A DNA stretch of 64,000 bases from Herbiconiux gentiana (GTDB lineage Bacteria > Actinomycetota > Actinomycetes > Actinomycetales > Microbacteriaceae), in contig NZ_JANTEZ010000002.1 in the NCBI RefSeq assembly GCF_024978135.1, positions 186,001 to 250,000 on the forward strand. The letters are read 5' to 3'. Every line of letters begins with the position of its first letter. Positions within the stretch are counted from its first letter, which is position 1. Position numbers and translations under genes: made by a program. The notes under the pieces were generated by a model, which was not told the DNA's origin, searched no databases, and was given only the letters and a program-made list of their open reading frames with translations. Below are positions 35,216 through 43,290 of this stretch, piece by piece.

Positions 35216-36664
35216 TCAGGGCGCGTCGGCGGCCAGCGGCAGCGCCACCGTGAACACGGTCGACCCCGGCTCGCTCTCGACCGCGACGGTTCCGCCGTGC
35301 GCGTCGACGACGGCCTTCACGATCGCGAGGCCGAGCCCGGTGCTGCCCTGGTGCCGGGAGCGCGAGACGTCCCCGCGCACGAAGCGCTCGAACAGCGTCG
35401 GCAGCAGTTCGGGCGCGATGCCGGGGCCGTCGTCGGAGATGCGCACGAGGGCGACCGGAGCATCCGTCGACCCGGCCGAGCCGTCGACCGAGACCGTGAC
35501 GCGCGTGCCGGGAGGGGTGTGCACCCTGGCGTTGGCCAGGAGGTTGGCGAAGACCTGGTGCAGCCGCTCGGGGTCACCCGCGACGGTCACCGGCTCCTCG
35601 GGGAGGTCGAGGTCCCACTGGTGGTCGCGGCCGGCCACGTGGGCGTCGCTGACGACGTCGACGAGCACCAGCGAGAGGTCGACGTCGGTGACGGCGAGCT
35701 CGGGCTTGGCGTCGAGGCGGGCGAGCAGCAGCAGGTCCTCGACGAGGGTGGTCATGCGCGTCGCCTCCGACTCGATGCGGCCGAGCGAGTGCGCCACGTC
35801 GCCCGGCAGCTCCGGGGCGGTACGCCGGGTGAGCTCCGCATAGCCCCGGATGCTCGCCAGCGGTGTGCGCAGCTCGTGGCTGGCGTCGGCCACGAACTGC
35901 CGCACCTTGTTCTCGCTCTGCTGGCGGGAGGTCAGGGCTGAGGCGACGTGCTCGAGCATCCGGTTGAAGGCGAGGCCCACCCGGCCCACCTCGGAGCGCG
36001 GGTCGGTGTCGCTCGCCGGCACGCGCTCGGCGAGGGCGACGTCGCCGCGGTCGAGGGGCAGCTCGGCGACCCGGGAGGCGGTGGCGGTCACCCGATCGAG
36101 CGGCCGCAGGGCGAGACGGATGATCAGGAAGGCCGCCACGCCCGCGAGAGCCATGGCGCCGGCCGTGACGAGCACGATCACGACGATCTGCTGCTGCAGT
36201 GTGCCCTCGACGTCCCGCAGCGGCAGGCCGGTGACGACCAGCGCCGGCGTGCCGGTCGTGGTCGCGACAGACTGCACCTCGACGCGGTAGCCGCCGAGAT
36301 CGCCGATGTCGACCGTGACCGGCTCGGGGCCCGCGGTGACCCCGGCGAGCGCCGCGAGCTGGGCCGTGGTGAGGTACTCGGTCGTGCCGTCCTCGCTCAG
36401 CACCAGGCCGGCCGAGCCGCCCGCGGCGATGACGGCCGCCACCGTGCCCGTGGCCTGGCCGAGCCCGAAGCCCGCCTGCGGCGGACCGCCCTGGCCCTCC
36501 CCCTGCAGCGTCGAGAGCGTGCGGTTCGAGGCCTCGCGCAGCTGCGCGTCGAGCTGGTTGACGAGGTAGCCGTTCAGAGCCACCGAGCTCACGACGCCGA
36601 TGATCACCCCGGCGAGGGCGATCAGGCCCAGCACGCTCGCGATCAGCGTGCGCCGCAGGGTCAT
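35216..36664 (-). CDS. Sensor histidine kinase
   Basis: A 482-residue membrane kinase. TM1 spans about 7-29, an extracytoplasmic domain about 30-165, TM2 about 168-190 (IVVIVLVTAGAMALAGVAAFLIIR), then HAMP. The H-box is FVADASHELRTPLASIRGYAE, and the ATPase domain has NLLANARVHTP, SDDGPGIAPELL and STGLGLAIVKAVV. Architecture and sequence resemble the TcrY/MprB-like kinases of actinobacteria. Its ATG overlaps the stop of the response regulator (ATGA), so the pair is co-translated. The ligand is unknown. Confidence 0.94.
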   Translation of the reverse strand: MTLRRTLIASVLGLIALAGVIIGVVSSVALNGYLVNQLDAQLREASNRTLSTLQGEGQGGPPQAGFGLGQATGTVAAVIAAGGSAGLVLSEDGTTEYLTTAQLAALAGVTAGPEPVTVDIGDLGGYRVEVQSVATTTGTPALVVTGLPLRDVEGTLQQQIVVIVLVTAGAMALAGVAAFLIIRLALRPLDRVTATASRVAELPLDRGDVALAERVPASDTDPRSEVGRVGLAFNRMLEHVASALTSRQQSENKVRQFVADASHELRTPLASIRGYAELTRRTAPELPGDVAHSLGRIESEATRMTTLVEDLLLLARLDAKPELAVTDVDLSLVLVDVVSDAHVAGRDHQWDLDLPEEPVTVAGDPERLHQVFANLLANARVHTPPGTRVTVSVDGSAGSTDAPVALVRISDDGPGIAPELLPTLFERFVRGDVSRSRHQGSTGLGLAIVKAVVDAHGGTVAVESEPGSTVFTVALPLAADAP

Positions 36665-37431
36665 AGCGCGGGCTTCAGCATGTAGCCGGCGCCGCGCACC
36701 GTGTGGATCATCGGGGTGCGTCCGGCGTCGACCTTCTTGCGCAGGTAGGAGATGTAGATCTCCACCACGCTCGACCTGCCGCCGAAGTCGTAGCTCCACA
36801 CCCGGTCGAGGATCTGCGCCTTGCTCAGCACGCGCCGAGGGTTGCGCATGAGGTAGCGCAGCAGCTCGAACTCGGTGGCGGTGAGCTCGATCGACTCGCC
36901 GTCGCGGAAGACCTCGTGGCTGTCCTCGTTCAGCTCCAGGTCGCCGACCGTGACGATCGGGTCGTCGGCGTCGGCCACCACGAGGGTCGAGCGGCGGATG
37001 AGCCCGCGCAGGCGCGCCACCAGCTCCTCGAGGCTGAACGGCTTGGTCACGTAGTCGTCGCCGCCCGCGGTGAGCCCGGCGATGCGGTCGTCGAGCGCAT
37101 CCTTCGCCGTGAGGAAGAGCACCGGCGTCTCGTGGCCGTCGCCGCGGATTCGGTTCAGCACCTGCAGCCCGTCGATGTCGGGCAGCATCACGTCGAGCAC
37201 GATGACGTCGGGGCGGAACTCGCGGGCGATCGTGATGGCCTGACGGCCCTCGCTCGCCGTCTTGACCTCCCAGCCCTCGTAGCGCAGGGCCATCGAGAGC
37301 AGATCGGTGAGGGTGTTCTCGTCGTCGACGACGAGGGCGCGCACCGGCGAGCCGTCGGCCCGGCGCAGGCGGGGCTGCTTGGCGGGGTTGCTGCGGGAGT
37401 CGCCGCTGAGGAGGGAGCCGTCGATAGTCAC
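36661..37431 (-). CDS. OmpR-family response regulator
   Basis: A 256-residue regulator. After a 30-residue tail, the receiver domain shows VVDDE, the phospho-acceptor Asp in VIVLDVMLPDIDG, LFLTAKDALDD and VTKPFSLEEL. The DNA-binding domain has LTATEFELLRYLMRNPRRVLSK, VWSYDFGG and VEIYISYLRKKVD with the C-terminal IHTVRGAGYML. It resembles TcrX/MprA-type regulators. It is the first gene of the pair with the overlapping kinase. Two ctatgag repeats 11 bp apart lie just upstream, a likely autoregulatory site. Confidence 0.95.
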   Translation of the reverse strand: MTIDGSLLSGDSRSNPAKQPRLRRADGSPVRALVVDDENTLTDLLSMALRYEGWEVKTASEGRQAITIAREFRPDVIVLDVMLPDIDGLQVLNRIRGDGHETPVLFLTAKDALDDRIAGLTAGGDDYVTKPFSLEELVARLRGLIRRSTLVVADADDPIVTVGDLELNEDSHEVFRDGESIELTATEFELLRYLMRNPRRVLSKAQILDRVWSYDFGGRSSVVEIYISYLRKKVDAGRTPMIHTVRGAGYMLKPAL

Positions 37432-37452
37432 ATCTCCAGTATTGGCAGTGGG

Positions 37453-37470
37453 CTATGAGGAGTCTATGAG
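37453..37470 (-). promoter_or_regulatory. 11-bp-phased direct repeat upstream of the response regulator
   Basis: ctatgag occurs at 37453-37459 and 37464-37470, exactly 11 bp apart, 22-39 bp upstream of the response-regulator ATG. This matches the tandem half-site geometry of OmpR-family dimers. Confidence 0.5.
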
Positions 37471-37513
37471 TGGGCACTGCGGGGTCTGAGAGTGCTCTGT
37501 CGATCGTGGCACG

Positions 37514-37579
37514 TCGCGGGGCCGTTCGGGTGGGCATCCGGTCGCCTCGCGGGGCCGTTCGGGCGGGCATCCGCTCGCC
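37514..37579. repeat. 33-bp tandem duplication upstream of the YqaJ gene
   Basis: The 33-bp unit beginning tcgcggggccgttcgg at 37514 is repeated at 37547 with two changes. It lies in the divergent gap between the response regulator and the nuclease gene, and no gene is seen in it. Confidence 0.85.
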
Positions 37580-37617
37580 TGGGCCTCGATGACGGTGGCG
37601 CGGGTGACAATGGAGGG

Positions 37618-38265
37618 GTGACCGACACCCTGCTCTCCTTCCCGTGGGAGGAGCACGAGGTCGCCGTGCCCGCGCCGGCCCCGCCGCCGCACCTCGCGCG
37701 GCTCGTGGCGGCGTCGACCGACCGGGTGGCCTGGCTGCGCGCCCGCAGCCGCGGTGTCACGGCGACGGATGCCGCACGGCTCGCCAGCGACGCGGCCGTG
37801 CGCGCGGTCGCCTGGGAGAAGTTCAACGGCTCGGGCTTCGGCGGCAACGCCTTCACCGACCACGGCCGGGCCCGCGAGCCCGAGATCGCCGCCTGGGTGC
37901 TGCAGGAGCACCTGATCGAGCCGAGCGTCGCCCTCTTCCACGCCGCCCGGGAGCGCCGGCACCTCGCGACACCCGACGGCATCCGGGTCACGCCCGAGGG
38001 GTCGCTCGAGCTGGCCGAGATCAAGACGACGTCGAAGCCCTGGACGCGCATCCCTCGCTCATACCTCAGGCAGGTGTGGTGGCAGCAGTACGTGCTCGGC
38101 GCCGAGCGCACGCTCGTGGTGTGGGAGCAGCACGTCGACTTCGTGCCGCTGGCCTCCGACCCGCGGTGCCAGTGGGTCGACCGCGACGAGTCCCAGATCG
38201 AGCTGCTGGTGCGGCGGGCCGACGAGCTGCTGGCGTGGATGCGCGGCGAGCGGGGCCGCGTGTGA
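37618..38265 (+). CDS. YqaJ-like (PD-(D/E)XK) nuclease
   Basis: A 215-residue protein resembling the YqaJ/lambda-exonuclease fold. An N-terminal helix (RVAWLRARSRGVTATDAARLA) is followed by GNAFTDHGRAREPEIAAWV, a site-like ATPDGIRVTPEGSLELAEIKTT (candidate catalytic D...E-x-K) and a helix with QVWWQQYVLGAERTLVVWE. Phage members process DNA ends for recombination, but the flanking genes here are ordinary chromosomal genes, and such singletons occur widely in actinobacteria. The GTG start has GGAGGG just upstream. Its stop overlaps the GTG of the hydrolase gene, so the two are coupled. Confidence 0.82.
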   Translation: MTDTLLSFPWEEHEVAVPAPAPPPHLARLVAASTDRVAWLRARSRGVTATDAARLASDAAVRAVAWEKFNGSGFGGNAFTDHGRAREPEIAAWVLQEHLIEPSVALFHAARERRHLATPDGIRVTPEGSLELAEIKTTSKPWTRIPRSYLRQVWWQQYVLGAERTLVVWEQHVDFVPLASDPRCQWVDRDESQIELLVRRADELLAWMRGERGRV

Positions 38266-39032
38266 CCACGCTGCTCCTGCACGGGCTCGGCGGGTCGAGG
38301 GCGCAGCCGCTGACGCTGTTCTCGCCGATCGTCCCGGTGGGCGAAGAGGTGCTGGCGCTCGACGTCAGGGCCCACGGGGAGGACGACCGGATCTCCGGGG
38401 AGGCGGCGTCGTTCAGCCTCGCGGCGCTGGCCGACGACGTCGCCGAGCGGGTGCGCGCCTCGGTCGGGTCCTCGCCGCTCACCGTCATCGGCATCTCGAT
38501 GGGGGCGGGGATCGCGCTGCGGCTCGCGCTGGCCGCCGCCGCCTCGGCACCGGGTGCCCTTTCCATCGACCGACTGGTGTTCGTGCGGCCGGCGTTCACC
38601 GACGTGCCGCTGCCGCCGAACCTGGTGCCGTTCCCGGTGATCGGGGAGCTGCTGACGCGGCTCGGGGCGGTGGAGGGTGAGCGGGAGTTCCTGCGCACGG
38701 CGCTCTACCGGCAGGCGCTCGAGGAGTCGCCGCTCGGGGCCGAGGGGCTGCTGGAGCAGTTCCGGTCGCCCGGGGCGGCGGCCCGGGCGCGGCGGCTGAT
38801 CGAGATCCCGCGGTCGGTGGCGTTCGACGACTCGGAGAGCCTCGCGTCGATCACGGTGCCGACGGCCATCGTCTGGGCGCCGCGCGATCCGGTGCACCCG
38901 GTGTCGGTGGCCGAACTGTGGATGGACGAGCTCGACGGGGCGGCGAGCATCCCCCTGCCGGCGCGGGATGACGGGTACGGGGCGTACGTGCGGGCGACGC
39001 GGGCCGGGGTGGGGGCGTGGTTGGGGTGGTAG
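38262..39032 (+). CDS. Alpha/beta hydrolase
   Basis: A 256-residue soluble alpha/beta-hydrolase. It has the oxyanion motif LLHGLGG at the N-terminus, the nucleophile elbow GISMG (Ser near residue 83), and the acid in APRDPVHPVS. The expected C-terminal catalytic histidine is not clear: the tail DDGYGAYVRATRAGVGAWLGW has none in the usual place, so the triad may be incomplete. The GTG start overlaps the YqaJ-type stop (GTGA). Substrate unknown. Confidence 0.82.
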   Translation: MTTLLLHGLGGSRAQPLTLFSPIVPVGEEVLALDVRAHGEDDRISGEAASFSLAALADDVAERVRASVGSSPLTVIGISMGAGIALRLALAAAASAPGALSIDRLVFVRPAFTDVPLPPNLVPFPVIGELLTRLGAVEGEREFLRTALYRQALEESPLGAEGLLEQFRSPGAAARARRLIEIPRSVAFDDSESLASITVPTAIVWAPRDPVHPVSVAELWMDELDGAASIPLPARDDGYGAYVRATRAGVGAWLGW

Positions 39033-39088
39033 CTCGTCGCGGTGCGGGCCGGGCCGGTCGGCATCGGGGTGGTCAGCGTCGGGGTGGG

Positions 39089-39133
39089 CAGTGGCGGGCC
39101 GAGCAGTGGCGCGCCGGCGTCAGTAGCGCGCCG
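39089..39133. repeat. 15-17-bp repeat including the DUF998 gene stop
   Basis: cagtggcgggcc (39089), cagtggcgcgcc (39104) and cagtagcgcgcc (39121) form three copies; the last encodes the end of the minus-strand gene, whose stop is 39120-39122. Confidence 0.7.
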
Positions 39134-39827
39134 GGGGGAGGTCGGCTCGCTGGTGGGCGCGACGTTCACGCGCTGCCGGCTCGGGCCGTCTGACGGGACG
39201 CCGCGCGGTCTCCGTGGCGAGCAGCAACGACAGCCCGACGAGCCAGGCCAGCGCCACGGTGGTCGCCGTGAGTTCGAGCAGGCCCCCGAGTTCGGTGCCG
39301 AAGCGCAGCAGCGACAGGATACCCCCGGTGGCGGCGATCAGCGCGACCGCGAGGGCCGCCACGAGCGAGAAGCGGGCGAGGCGCTTCAGCCGAGCATCCG
39401 ACGCCACCTGCAGCATCACCCAGGAGGCGCCGACGAAGCCGACGACCGCGGCCGTGGTGTGCACCAGGTCCTGCCAGGTGAAGCCGGGGCCCACCGGGAG
39501 CGGGCAGTAGCGCGTGCAGGTGACCTGGGAGGCCACGGCGAAGGCGGCCGCCGCCGCGAGCAGCACGACGGCCGGCGGGACCGCCCGGAGCGCCCGGCCG
39601 CGCGGCGTCAGCGAACCCGGCGGCATGGCCAGGGCCGTGATGGCGGCACCGACCGCGACCGACGTCATCGCCCAGCGGAACACCTCGGCCGTCGGCTCGC
39701 CGATCGCGCCGAGCTCGCTGACGTAGAGGTAGCGGTCGGCGTGGAGCCTCGCCACCCAGATCAGGACCAGACCGATCGCCGCCAGCGCCGCGGCGAGGAT
39801 CAGCGCCGCCGCTCGCACTCGGGTCAT
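39120..39827 (-). CDS. DUF998-like integral membrane protein
   Basis: A 235-residue protein with six predicted transmembrane helices and a basic C-terminus (RRPVRRPEPAARERRAHQRA). The pattern, including a cysteine pair in QVTCTRYCPLPVGPG and the following FTWQDLVHTTAAVVGFVG helix, resembles DUF998 proteins; function is unknown. The start MTRVRAAALILAAALAA gives a helix right at the N-terminus. It is divergent from the quinone oxidoreductase, and both flanks carry short tandem repeats. Confidence 0.75.
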   Translation of the reverse strand: MTRVRAAALILAAALAAIGLVLIWVARLHADRYLYVSELGAIGEPTAEVFRWAMTSVAVGAAITALAMPPGSLTPRGRALRAVPPAVVLLAAAAAFAVASQVTCTRYCPLPVGPGFTWQDLVHTTAAVVGFVGASWVMLQVASDARLKRLARFSLVAALAVALIAATGGILSLLRFGTELGGLLELTATTVALAWLVGLSLLLATETARRPVRRPEPAARERRAHQRADLPPARY

Positions 39828-39843
39828 CGGGCGGTCTCTTCTC

Positions 39844-39913
39844 TGGGTCGTCTGCGCTGGCCGGCTTCACGCTGGGTCGTCTGCGCTGGGTCGTCTGCGC
39901 TGGCTGGCTTCAC
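39844..39913. repeat. 14-bp repeat, three copies, upstream of the DUF998 gene
   Basis: tgggtcgtctgcgc is present at 39844, 39873 and 39887, interleaved with two copies of ctggcyggcttcac (39857 and 39900). The rest of the 247-bp divergent gap to 40074 shows no gene. Confidence 0.85.
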
Positions 39914-40074
39914 CGAATGTTAACCCGGGGCCTCCGAGTTTGCACCTCGGTGACGTTCCGGAAACACCGGCGAATCATTCGGACCCTAGCGTGGGAGCAG
40001 CCGACACGGCGACGCAGTGAGGCGGGTGGCCCGGACTCTCCCCCTGCACCAGGAACACGACGGAAGGGCAGTGG

Positions 40075-41100
40075 ATGATCGAGCAGTGGAGTGGATCGCC
40101 GGGTGTCTCGAGTCCCACCCTCACCCATCCGAAGACGATGCGCGCCGTGCTGCTGGAGTCGTTCGGAGATGCGGCGCAGCTGCAGGTCGGCACCGTCGAC
40201 TCTCCCGTGCGGGTGAATTCCGAGGTGCTCGTCAAGGTCGCCGCGGCCGGCATCAACCCGCTCGACGCGAAGACGCGGGCCGGGAAGGGCGTGGCCTTCG
40301 CGATCCCGTCGCTGCCGTGCATCCTGGGTTACGACTTCGCGGGCGTGGTCGTCGAGACGCCGTTCGCCGGGCATCCGCTTAACGTCGGCGACGAGGTCTT
40401 CGGCATGATGTCGGTGCCGCGGGGCGCCGGCTCGTACGCCGAGTACGTCGCGGCCCCGACGCTGCAGGTCGCCCGCAAACCGAAGTCGCTGTCGCTGATC
40501 GAGGCGGCGGCGGTTCCGCTCGCCGCCCTCACCGCCTGGGGGCTCGTGGTCGAGCTCGCGAAGGCGCACGAGGGGCAGCGGATGCTCATCCACGCCGGCT
40601 CGGGCGGAGTCGGCCACTTCGCGGTGCAGTTCGCCTCGTACTTCGGCGCCCAGGTGACCGCCACCGCGTCGACGGCGAACCAGGGCTTCCTGCGCGAGCT
40701 CGGCGCGACCACGGTGCTCGACTACGCCGCCGGGCCGTTCGAGGATCACGTGTCGAACCAGGACGTGGTGATCGACCTGGTCGGCAACGTGCACGACTCC
40801 ACGGGGACCCGCTCGCTCTCGACCCTGCGGCCCGGCGGACTGATCGTGAACGTGCCCACCGGCAGCTGGCCCACCTTCGAGACCGAGGCCGCCGAGGCGG
40901 GGATGCGCGCCACGACCTTCAAGGTGGCCCCCGACGCGGCGACGCTCGCCGTGATCGCGCGACTGATCGACTCGGGCGACGTGCACGTGCACGTGGATCG
41001 CGTCTTCCCGCTCGACGACGCCGCCGGCGCGCACCGCGCGCTGGAGTCGGGGCACACGCGGGGCAAGCTCGTGCTGCAGGTGGCGTCGCTCCCGTTCTGA
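40075..41100 (+). CDS. Zinc-free NADP-dependent alcohol dehydrogenase / quinone oxidoreductase
   Basis: A 341-residue medium-chain reductase. The GroES-like N-terminal domain (VKVAAAGINPLDAKTRAGKG, ILGYDFAGVV) lacks catalytic zinc ligands. The Rossmann domain has the motif LIHAGSGGVGHFAVQFASYFGAQV (near residue 165) and ends with GHTRGKLVLQV. Such enzymes reduce quinones or enones with NADPH. The ATG at 40075 has GGAAGGG at 6 nt; an internal start at 40138 (MRAVLLESFG) matches the family N-terminus and is a real alternative. Its 3' end is duplicated downstream. Confidence 0.9.
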   Translation: MIEQWSGSPGVSSPTLTHPKTMRAVLLESFGDAAQLQVGTVDSPVRVNSEVLVKVAAAGINPLDAKTRAGKGVAFAIPSLPCILGYDFAGVVVETPFAGHPLNVGDEVFGMMSVPRGAGSYAEYVAAPTLQVARKPKSLSLIEAAAVPLAALTAWGLVVELAKAHEGQRMLIHAGSGGVGHFAVQFASYFGAQVTATASTANQGFLRELGATTVLDYAAGPFEDHVSNQDVVIDLVGNVHDSTGTRSLSTLRPGGLIVNVPTGSWPTFETEAAEAGMRATTFKVAPDAATLAVIARLIDSGDVHVHVDRVFPLDDAAGAHRALESGHTRGKLVLQVASLPF

Positions 41101-41196
41101 CGCGAGGCCGGCGGCCCTCCGACCTGGGTGCCGACTTCTCTGCCGTTCTGAAGCCGCGTCGGCGGCATTCGGGCCTGGGTGCCGGTGCCGTTCTGG
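41092..41196. repeat. 51/45-bp repeat containing the quinone-oxidoreductase stop
   Basis: ccgttctga occurs at 41092 (with the real stop), ccgttctga at 41143, and ccgttctgg at 41188. A second shared block, cctgggtgccg, lies at 41123 and 41174, exactly 51 bp apart. Confidence 0.85.
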
Positions 41197-41204
41197 CGTG
41201 GGGG

Positions 41205-42407
41205 TCATGGGCACGGCACCAGCGCTTCGACATTCGCGCTCAGGACGAGCGGGCCGCCGAGCATCACGATCCTCCCGGGAGCCAGACGGGTGAGGTCGTC
41301 GAGCACCACCCTCGGCACGCAGTCCTGGCGCACGAGGTAGAGCGGGGCGTCGAAGTGCGCCGCCAGCGGACCGCCACTCAGGGCGTCGGGGAACGACTGC
41401 CCGCTGGCGAGGTAGGCGACCTTCGCCTCGGTGAAGGTCGAGTTCAGCGCCACCGAGGTGGCGAACCGGTCGGCCCCCGCGAACCGCTGGGTGAGCACGC
41501 GGCTCTTTAACGCCGCTTCGAGCGGCGCCGAGATCGAGGCCGTTCCCCCGGCCAGCAGCATCGTCGTGACGCGCAGTTCGGCGATGAGCGACTCCTCGGC
41601 CGCGGTGGGTGCCGCCTGCGCCCCGTCGACGAGCACCACTGGCGACTCGAGCTGTGCCGCCACCGGTGCCGAGCTGAGAGCATCCGGGTACTGCCGCCCG
41701 GTCGCCGCGATCAGCCACGGCGATCCGGGTGCCCCGACCGTCGCGTCGGACACCAGCTTCCGCGACACCTCATATCGATCGGCCCCGTCGATCCTCACGA
41801 CCGTGGCCCCGGTCGCCGCGCGGGACAACTCGAGGGCCACCGCCTCCGACACCGCCACCTCCCCACCCACGATCACGACGGTCGTCGGAGTGAGCCGCAC
41901 GATCTCCCGCCGCACCACCTCGGGGAGGCCGGCTCTCGGCGTCAGCAGCAGCGGCGCCCCGTTGATGCCCGCCACCGAGGCGGCGCTGAGGGCATCGGGG
42001 AAGTTCTCGCCACTCGCGACGTAGACGGTGTCGACGTGCCGGGCGGCCATGGCCTGCGACACGGCGACGGCGCCCTCGTACCGGTCGGCGCCGCTGAGCC
42101 TCGCGGGCCGCGGCAGCCCTGCGGTCAGCGCCTCAGCAGGCTCCGCCGCACCCGCAGGCTCCGCTGCACCCGCAGGCTCCACGGCACCCGCAGGCTCCGT
42201 GGTACCCGCGGGCTCCACTGCACCCGCAGGCTCCGCCGCACCTGCAGACTCCACGGCACCCGCAGGCTCCACGGCACCCGCAGGCTCCACCGCACTTGCA
42301 GCGGCGGTCGCCCTGCTCGGGGGTTGAGCCTGTGCCGCCGTCGGCATCACGACACTTCCGAGCACGGCGAGCGACAGCAGCAGTGCTACGGGGTTTCGAC
42401 GGAACAT
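41205..42407 (-). CDS. Secreted cell-wall-binding repeat 2 (CWB2) protein with EPAG repeats
   Basis: A 400-residue exported protein. A signal peptide (about 1-28, ending AQAQP) is followed by nine six-residue units of the type AVEPAG (about 38-92). Three CWB2 modules follow (about 100-400), each with the signature DRYE/DRFA and YVASGENFPDALSAA-like motifs (variants AATGRQYPDALSSA, LASGQSFPDALSGG) and a VVIVGG/MLLAGG/IVMLGG strand. Tandem triple CWB2 modules anchor proteins to cell-wall polymers in clostridia. No catalytic domain is present, so it is probably a surface anchor or scaffold. It shares an upstream dyad with two other CWB2 genes in the window. Confidence 0.9.
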   Translation of the reverse strand: MFRRNPVALLLSLAVLGSVVMPTAAQAQPPSRATAAASAVEPAGAVEPAGAVESAGAAEPAGAVEPAGTTEPAGAVEPAGAAEPAGAAEPAEALTAGLPRPARLSGADRYEGAVAVSQAMAARHVDTVYVASGENFPDALSAASVAGINGAPLLLTPRAGLPEVVRREIVRLTPTTVVIVGGEVAVSEAVALELSRAATGATVVRIDGADRYEVSRKLVSDATVGAPGSPWLIAATGRQYPDALSSAPVAAQLESPVVLVDGAQAAPTAAEESLIAELRVTTMLLAGGTASISAPLEAALKSRVLTQRFAGADRFATSVALNSTFTEAKVAYLASGQSFPDALSGGPLAAHFDAPLYLVRQDCVPRVVLDDLTRLAPGRIVMLGGPLVLSANVEALVPCP

Positions 42408-42467
42408 GGCTGGCTCGATTCAGGTCTGAGTGCCCCCACCCTGACGCACCCGAGCCACACCCCGGCA

Positions 42468-42484
42468 TGAGCAGTTACTGCTCA
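42468..42484 (-). promoter_or_regulatory. CWB2-associated dyad, copy 1
   Basis: TGAGCAGTTACTGCTCA is a perfect 8-1-8 palindrome centred 69 bp upstream of the CWB2 gene start. Related sequences precede the two other CWB2 genes. Confidence 0.7.
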
Positions 42485-42493
42485 CCGACACCC

Positions 42494-42651
42494 GACCGAC
42501 GCTCAGGATTCAAGCGCGACGATCACGAGCACGCCACCGGCGCTGAGATGTCGAGAGCGAGCCCCAGCATGTGGCCGACTCTCGGCGTCGCCGGCTGGCG
42601 TGTGACCGACGCTCAGGCATCGCGTGCAAGCACGCGGGACCGACGATCAGG
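42494..42651. repeat. Repeat copies of the GNAT gene 3' end
   Basis: gaccgacgctcagg occurs at 42494 and 42604, and gaccgacgatcagg at 42638, which contains the stop of the GNAT gene (42647-42649). The 163 bp between the dyad and the gene hold no ORF of note. Confidence 0.75.
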
Positions 42652-43183
42652 CGTCGAGTGGGAGCTCGAGCACGAAGTCGTCGTGCAGCTCGTCGCCCAC
42701 GAGGAACCGCTTCTCGCCGACCTTCGCGAACCCGCTCTTCTCGTAGAAGCGGATGGCGCGGGAGTTCTGCTGGTTGACTCCCAGCCATACCCCGGCCGCG
42801 CCCGACTTGCGAGCCTCGGCGATCGATGCCTCCATCAGCGCGCGGGACACCCCTTGCCCGTGGAACTGCGCCCGCACGTAGCACTTGCTGATCTCGACGG
42901 TGGGGCGTCGCGTGACGACCGCGGCGACCCCCGCATCGGACGGCTCACCGGCGACGAGCATGGTGTACCCGGCGATCTGATTGTCGACGTCGCCGAGCAG
43001 TATCGTGTGGGCCCCGCTCGCAAGGTACCCGGCGAACCGCGCCTCGGACAGGTTCTCGGCTACGAACGCCGCGATGGCCTCGGACGACGTCGTCGGCGGA
43101 CACGCCAGCTCGAACGTCTCGGCGGCGACGGCAGCGACGATCCCCACATCCTCCGGACGCGCTCGCCGAACCCTGACCGCCAT
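42647..43183 (-). CDS. GNAT-family N-acetyltransferase
   Basis: A 178-residue acetyltransferase. The GNAT core shows IAGYTMLVAGEP (beta 4), the acetyl-CoA pyrophosphate loop in CYVRAQFHGQGVSRALMEASI (near residues 105-125) and the terminal AIRFYEKSGFAKVGEKRFLVGDELHDDFVLEL. Such enzymes acetylate small amines, peptides or antibiotics; the substrate cannot be inferred. It is a monocistronic gene between two CWB2 genes. Confidence 0.92.
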   Translation of the reverse strand: MAVRVRRARPEDVGIVAAVAAETFELACPPTTSSEAIAAFVAENLSEARFAGYLASGAHTILLGDVDNQIAGYTMLVAGEPSDAGVAAVVTRRPTVEISKCYVRAQFHGQGVSRALMEASIAEARKSGAAGVWLGVNQQNSRAIRFYEKSGFAKVGEKRFLVGDELHDDFVLELPLDA

Positions 43184-43290
43184 GCCCCCAACCTACCCGG
43201 GTGCCTGCCTCCCGCCTCCCCCAACACGACGACACCTCAAAACCCCGAAGACCGAGGAAGCCTGAACTCCCCCGGCCTTCCCACCCCGCC

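Noticed and set aside
37618-38265. Prophage remnant around the YqaJ-like gene
   Set aside because: Neighbours are a two-component system, a hydrolase and membrane proteins; there is no integrase, capsid gene or attachment site.
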